DNA of 7,328 nt from Rickettsiales bacterium (GTDB lineage Bacteria > Pseudomonadota > Alphaproteobacteria > Rickettsiales > UBA1997). Of this stretch, positions 5,359 to 7,328 are shown in pieces; the first letter of the stretch is position 1, and the number at the start of each line of letters is the position of its first letter. A program made the position numbers and the translations under genes. The notes below the pieces were generated by a model. That model was not told where the DNA came from and made no database searches. It saw only the letters and a list, made by a program, of their open reading frames with translations. Where the stretch lies: assembly GCA_947455845.1 (NCBI GenBank), contig CANGQE010000062.1, forward strand, positions 1 through 7,328. Reading direction: 5' to 3'.

Positions 5359-7302
5359 ATGCAACTATTTCGCAAGCTCGCCGGTAATATTTTTTTCAAA
5401 ATTATCCTCGGCATGGTGGCCCTAAGTTTCGTACTTTTCGGTATTAGCGGATTTATTTTAGGAAGCCCTAATTCTTGGGTAGCAAAAGTTGGCAAAACCA
5501 CCATCGGCATTAACGCCTTTAATAAAGCGTTACAAGGCGACCGCGAAGCAATTTTAGCCTCCAGCAAAAGTGAAGAAGCCATGAAATATTTGGATTCGAA
5601 TCAATTTAAATCTGATGTTTTAGGGCGCATGGTTAATCGCTTAATGATCGAAACCCTACACCAAGAAATGGGAGTTGAGGCCAGCAGAACATTAATTCTA
5701 GAAGCCGTTTCCAAAGATTTAACTTTCAAAAATAAAGACGGAAAATTCGATCGCGAATTATTCAAAAAATTCCTCGCCAAAAACGGCCTAAATGAAGAAA
5801 GATACATTAACGAAATTGCTAATGACATTACCGCAACCATGATACTTCAAACCATGTCCATGGCGGCTCCACTTAACAATAAAATCATTCTAGATGCAGA
5901 AAATTTCCAACAAGAAAAACGCCTAGCTGACGTTGTATTAATCTCGCTCAAAGATGTTAAAGAAACTGTCAATGTAAGTGATGAGGAAGCGCAAAAGTTC
6001 TTCACCGACAATAAAAATAAATATGATGTGCCGGAAATGCGCAAAGTTTCTTACATCCACTTTTCCAAAAAAGATTTCGCTAAAGATTTTGCTGTTTCTG
6101 AAGAAGAAGTTGCGGCTGAATATGAAAAAAACAAAGACAGTTTTTTAAAACCAGAAGCGAGAAGTTTTTACCACATTTTATTTGAAAAAGAAGAAGCTGC
6201 CAATGACTTTTTACAAAAGCTGGACACTGCTGCAAAAGCTGATAAATCCAAGCTTAAAGGCGAATTCCAGAAACTTGCCAAAGATATTCAGGGCAAGGAT
6301 TTGAAAGCAATTACGCTTTCACAAGTGTTGAAAAAAGATTTCATTCTAGAACTCTCGGACCCCACTTTCAAACTAGCTTTAAATGAGCACAGCGCACCAA
6401 TTAAAAGTCCGCTTGGATTTCACGTTTTTTTACTCACTGAAGTTGCTCCGGCACGCCCTTACCCTTTGGCTGAAGTAAAAAACAGCGTCAAACAAAGAAT
6501 GTCCGCAGAAAGAGAGGAAAAAATTATCCATGCTAAAATTTCCGAAATTGACGACATGCTTTTGACCACAAATTCATTAGCTGAAGTTGCTCAGAAATTT
6601 AATTTAACAGTTACACCGGCAGTTAAAATTAGCCAATCAGGTCAAAATGAAAATGGCGAACCCGTCAATGAAACCAAAGGTTTCGATAGTTTTGCTGAAA
6701 ATACTTTTGCTCTAAAACAAGGTCAGGCTTCAAAAATTTTCTACGCTAAAAATTCCGAAGGATTTTACGCTTTACAAGTTGAAGAAGTTACCGAAGCTCA
6801 CAGCCAAGAATTTGCCGAAATTAAGGCGCAAGTTGTTGCCGATTTAACTACGCAAAAAAAGCTGGGAGCTTTAGAAGATTTAGCTCAAAAAATTGGGGAT
6901 GAAATCAAGCAAAACCCTACCCAAGTTGTCCAAATTGCGGCAAAACACAAAGTTAAGATTGAAAAAAATAGTGAGTTTCCGCGGGTTTTCTTTCTTAATT
7001 TGCAAGGACGCCAAATGGCTTATCCAAGCAAATTTCTGGATGAGTTATTTTCGCTAAAAATCAATCAGGCTACTTCGGTTCTACCAGCCGGAGATCAAGA
7101 ATTTTCAATTGGAGTTTTGCGAGAAATTAAAAAACCGGCCACTACTTCAACTCAATTTGAACAAGCTAAGCAAAAGGCTGCTGAAGCTTTCAGAACCGAA
7201 GTTCTGCAAGAATACAATGCTTTCTTGCTTAAAATAAATCCCGTTCAAGTTAACGAAAAACTTTTGAAAAGCCTAGAAAAGCAAGAAGAAGTACAACAAT
7301 AA
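5359..7302 (+). CDS. ppiD: PpiD-like membrane-anchored periplasmic chaperone (SurA/parvulin family)
   Basis: This 647-aa protein has PpiD architecture: a short basic cytoplasmic N terminus, one membrane anchor (about residues 11-35, no cleavage site seen), and a large periplasmic part. The anchor is followed by WVAKVGKTTIGINAFNKALQ (40-59), the usual start of the SurA-N-like chaperone region, which runs to about 180. A parvulin-like domain lies at about 266-362, with FYHILFEKEEA at its start and LGFHVFLLTEV at its end. The GGDLG motif of active parvulins is replaced by QGKDLKAITL (311-320), so isomerase activity may be weak or absent, as reported for E. coli PpiD. The C-terminal half (about 400-647) is helical, with a second weak parvulin-like stretch near 440-480. 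Its likely role is folding of proteins leaving the Sec translocon. The upstream region is pyrimidine-rich with no Shine-Dalgarno, but the start fits the family. The next gene begins one base after its stop. Confidence 0.92.
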   Translation: MQLFRKLAGNIFFKIILGMVALSFVLFGISGFILGSPNSWVAKVGKTTIGINAFNKALQGDREAILASSKSEEAMKYLDSNQFKSDVLGRMVNRLMIETLHQEMGVEASRTLILEAVSKDLTFKNKDGKFDRELFKKFLAKNGLNEERYINEIANDITATMILQTMSMAAPLNNKIILDAENFQQEKRLADVVLISLKDVKETVNVSDEEAQKFFTDNKNKYDVPEMRKVSYIHFSKKDFAKDFAVSEEEVAAEYEKNKDSFLKPEARSFYHILFEKEEAANDFLQKLDTAAKADKSKLKGEFQKLAKDIQGKDLKAITLSQVLKKDFILELSDPTFKLALNEHSAPIKSPLGFHVFLLTEVAPARPYPLAEVKNSVKQRMSAEREEKIIHAKISEIDDMLLTTNSLAEVAQKFNLTVTPAVKISQSGQNENGEPVNETKGFDSFAENTFALKQGQASKIFYAKNSEGFYALQVEEVTEAHSQEFAEIKAQVVADLTTQKKLGALEDLAQKIGDEIKQNPTQVVQIAAKHKVKIEKNSEFPRVFFLNLQGRQMAYPSKFLDELFSLKINQATSVLPAGDQEFSIGVLREIKKPATTSTQFEQAKQKAAEAFRTEVLQEYNAFLLKINPVQVNEKLLKSLEKQEEVQQ

Positions 7303-7303
7303 A

Positions 7304-7328
7304 ATGGATTTTAACCTCTCTGAAAAAG
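7304..7328 (+). CDS. 5' end of a gene downstream of ppiD (partial)
   Basis: An ATG one base after the ppiD stop (TAAAATG) opens a frame reading MDFNLSEK to the window edge. The tight spacing suggests an operon with ppiD and coupled translation, with the 3' end of ppiD probably supplying the ribosomes. Eight residues are too few to name it. In many alphaproteobacteria trpE follows ppiD; an MDFxLSE start is also common in acyl-CoA dehydrogenases. I assign neither. Confidence 0.55.

Noticed and set aside
5355..6044. Minus-strand open frames opposite the start of ppiD
   Set aside because: Antisense shadows of the ppiD coding sequence with no recognisable motifs or start signals.

Overview
This AT-rich window carries seven complete housekeeping genes and a gene fragment at each edge. 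The 198-aa DUF1013/TrcR protein is a family essentially restricted to Alphaproteobacteria. Together with the AT-rich coding sequence and several palindromic intergenic repeats, it suggests a low-GC alphaproteobacterium, perhaps of Rickettsiales or Holosporales type. The class is well supported; the order is inference.

Layout from left to right: the last codons of a plus-strand gene (to 68); a large palindromic repeat (94-198); and a minus-strand terminator (220-247) that ends a leftward gene run. That run is trcR (1542-2138), bcp (1069-1542) and rplY (279-935), with trcR and bcp overlapping by one base. Divergent from trcR, across 87 bp, is yaaA (2226-2996), followed on the same strand by birA (3115-3846), with a composite palindromic repeat between them (3011-3087). 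birA converges on lysC (3914-5155, minus strand), with another compact palindrome between them (3871-3899). lysC diverges from ppiD (5359-7302) across about 200 bp that holds a 14-bp tandem repeat and an inverted copy of its core. A further gene begins one base after the ppiD stop and runs off the window.

Functionally the window mixes translation (L25), peroxide defence (Bcp and YaaA, flanking the trcR gene), cell-cycle transcription control (TrcR), cofactor attachment (biotin-protein ligase), aspartate-family biosynthesis (aspartate kinase, leading to diaminopimelate, lysine and threonine) and envelope protein folding (PpiD). No gene points to phage, a defence system, secondary metabolism or a mobile element with its own transposase, and there is no CRISPR array or RNA gene that I can see. 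I do not see a new multi-gene system. The most distinctive content is the set of palindromic repeats, which occupy four different intergenic gaps. One of them is translatable in frame ahead of birA and could mislead annotation of its start. Next in interest are the Bcp without its usual resolving cysteine and the peroxide-defence grouping around trcR.
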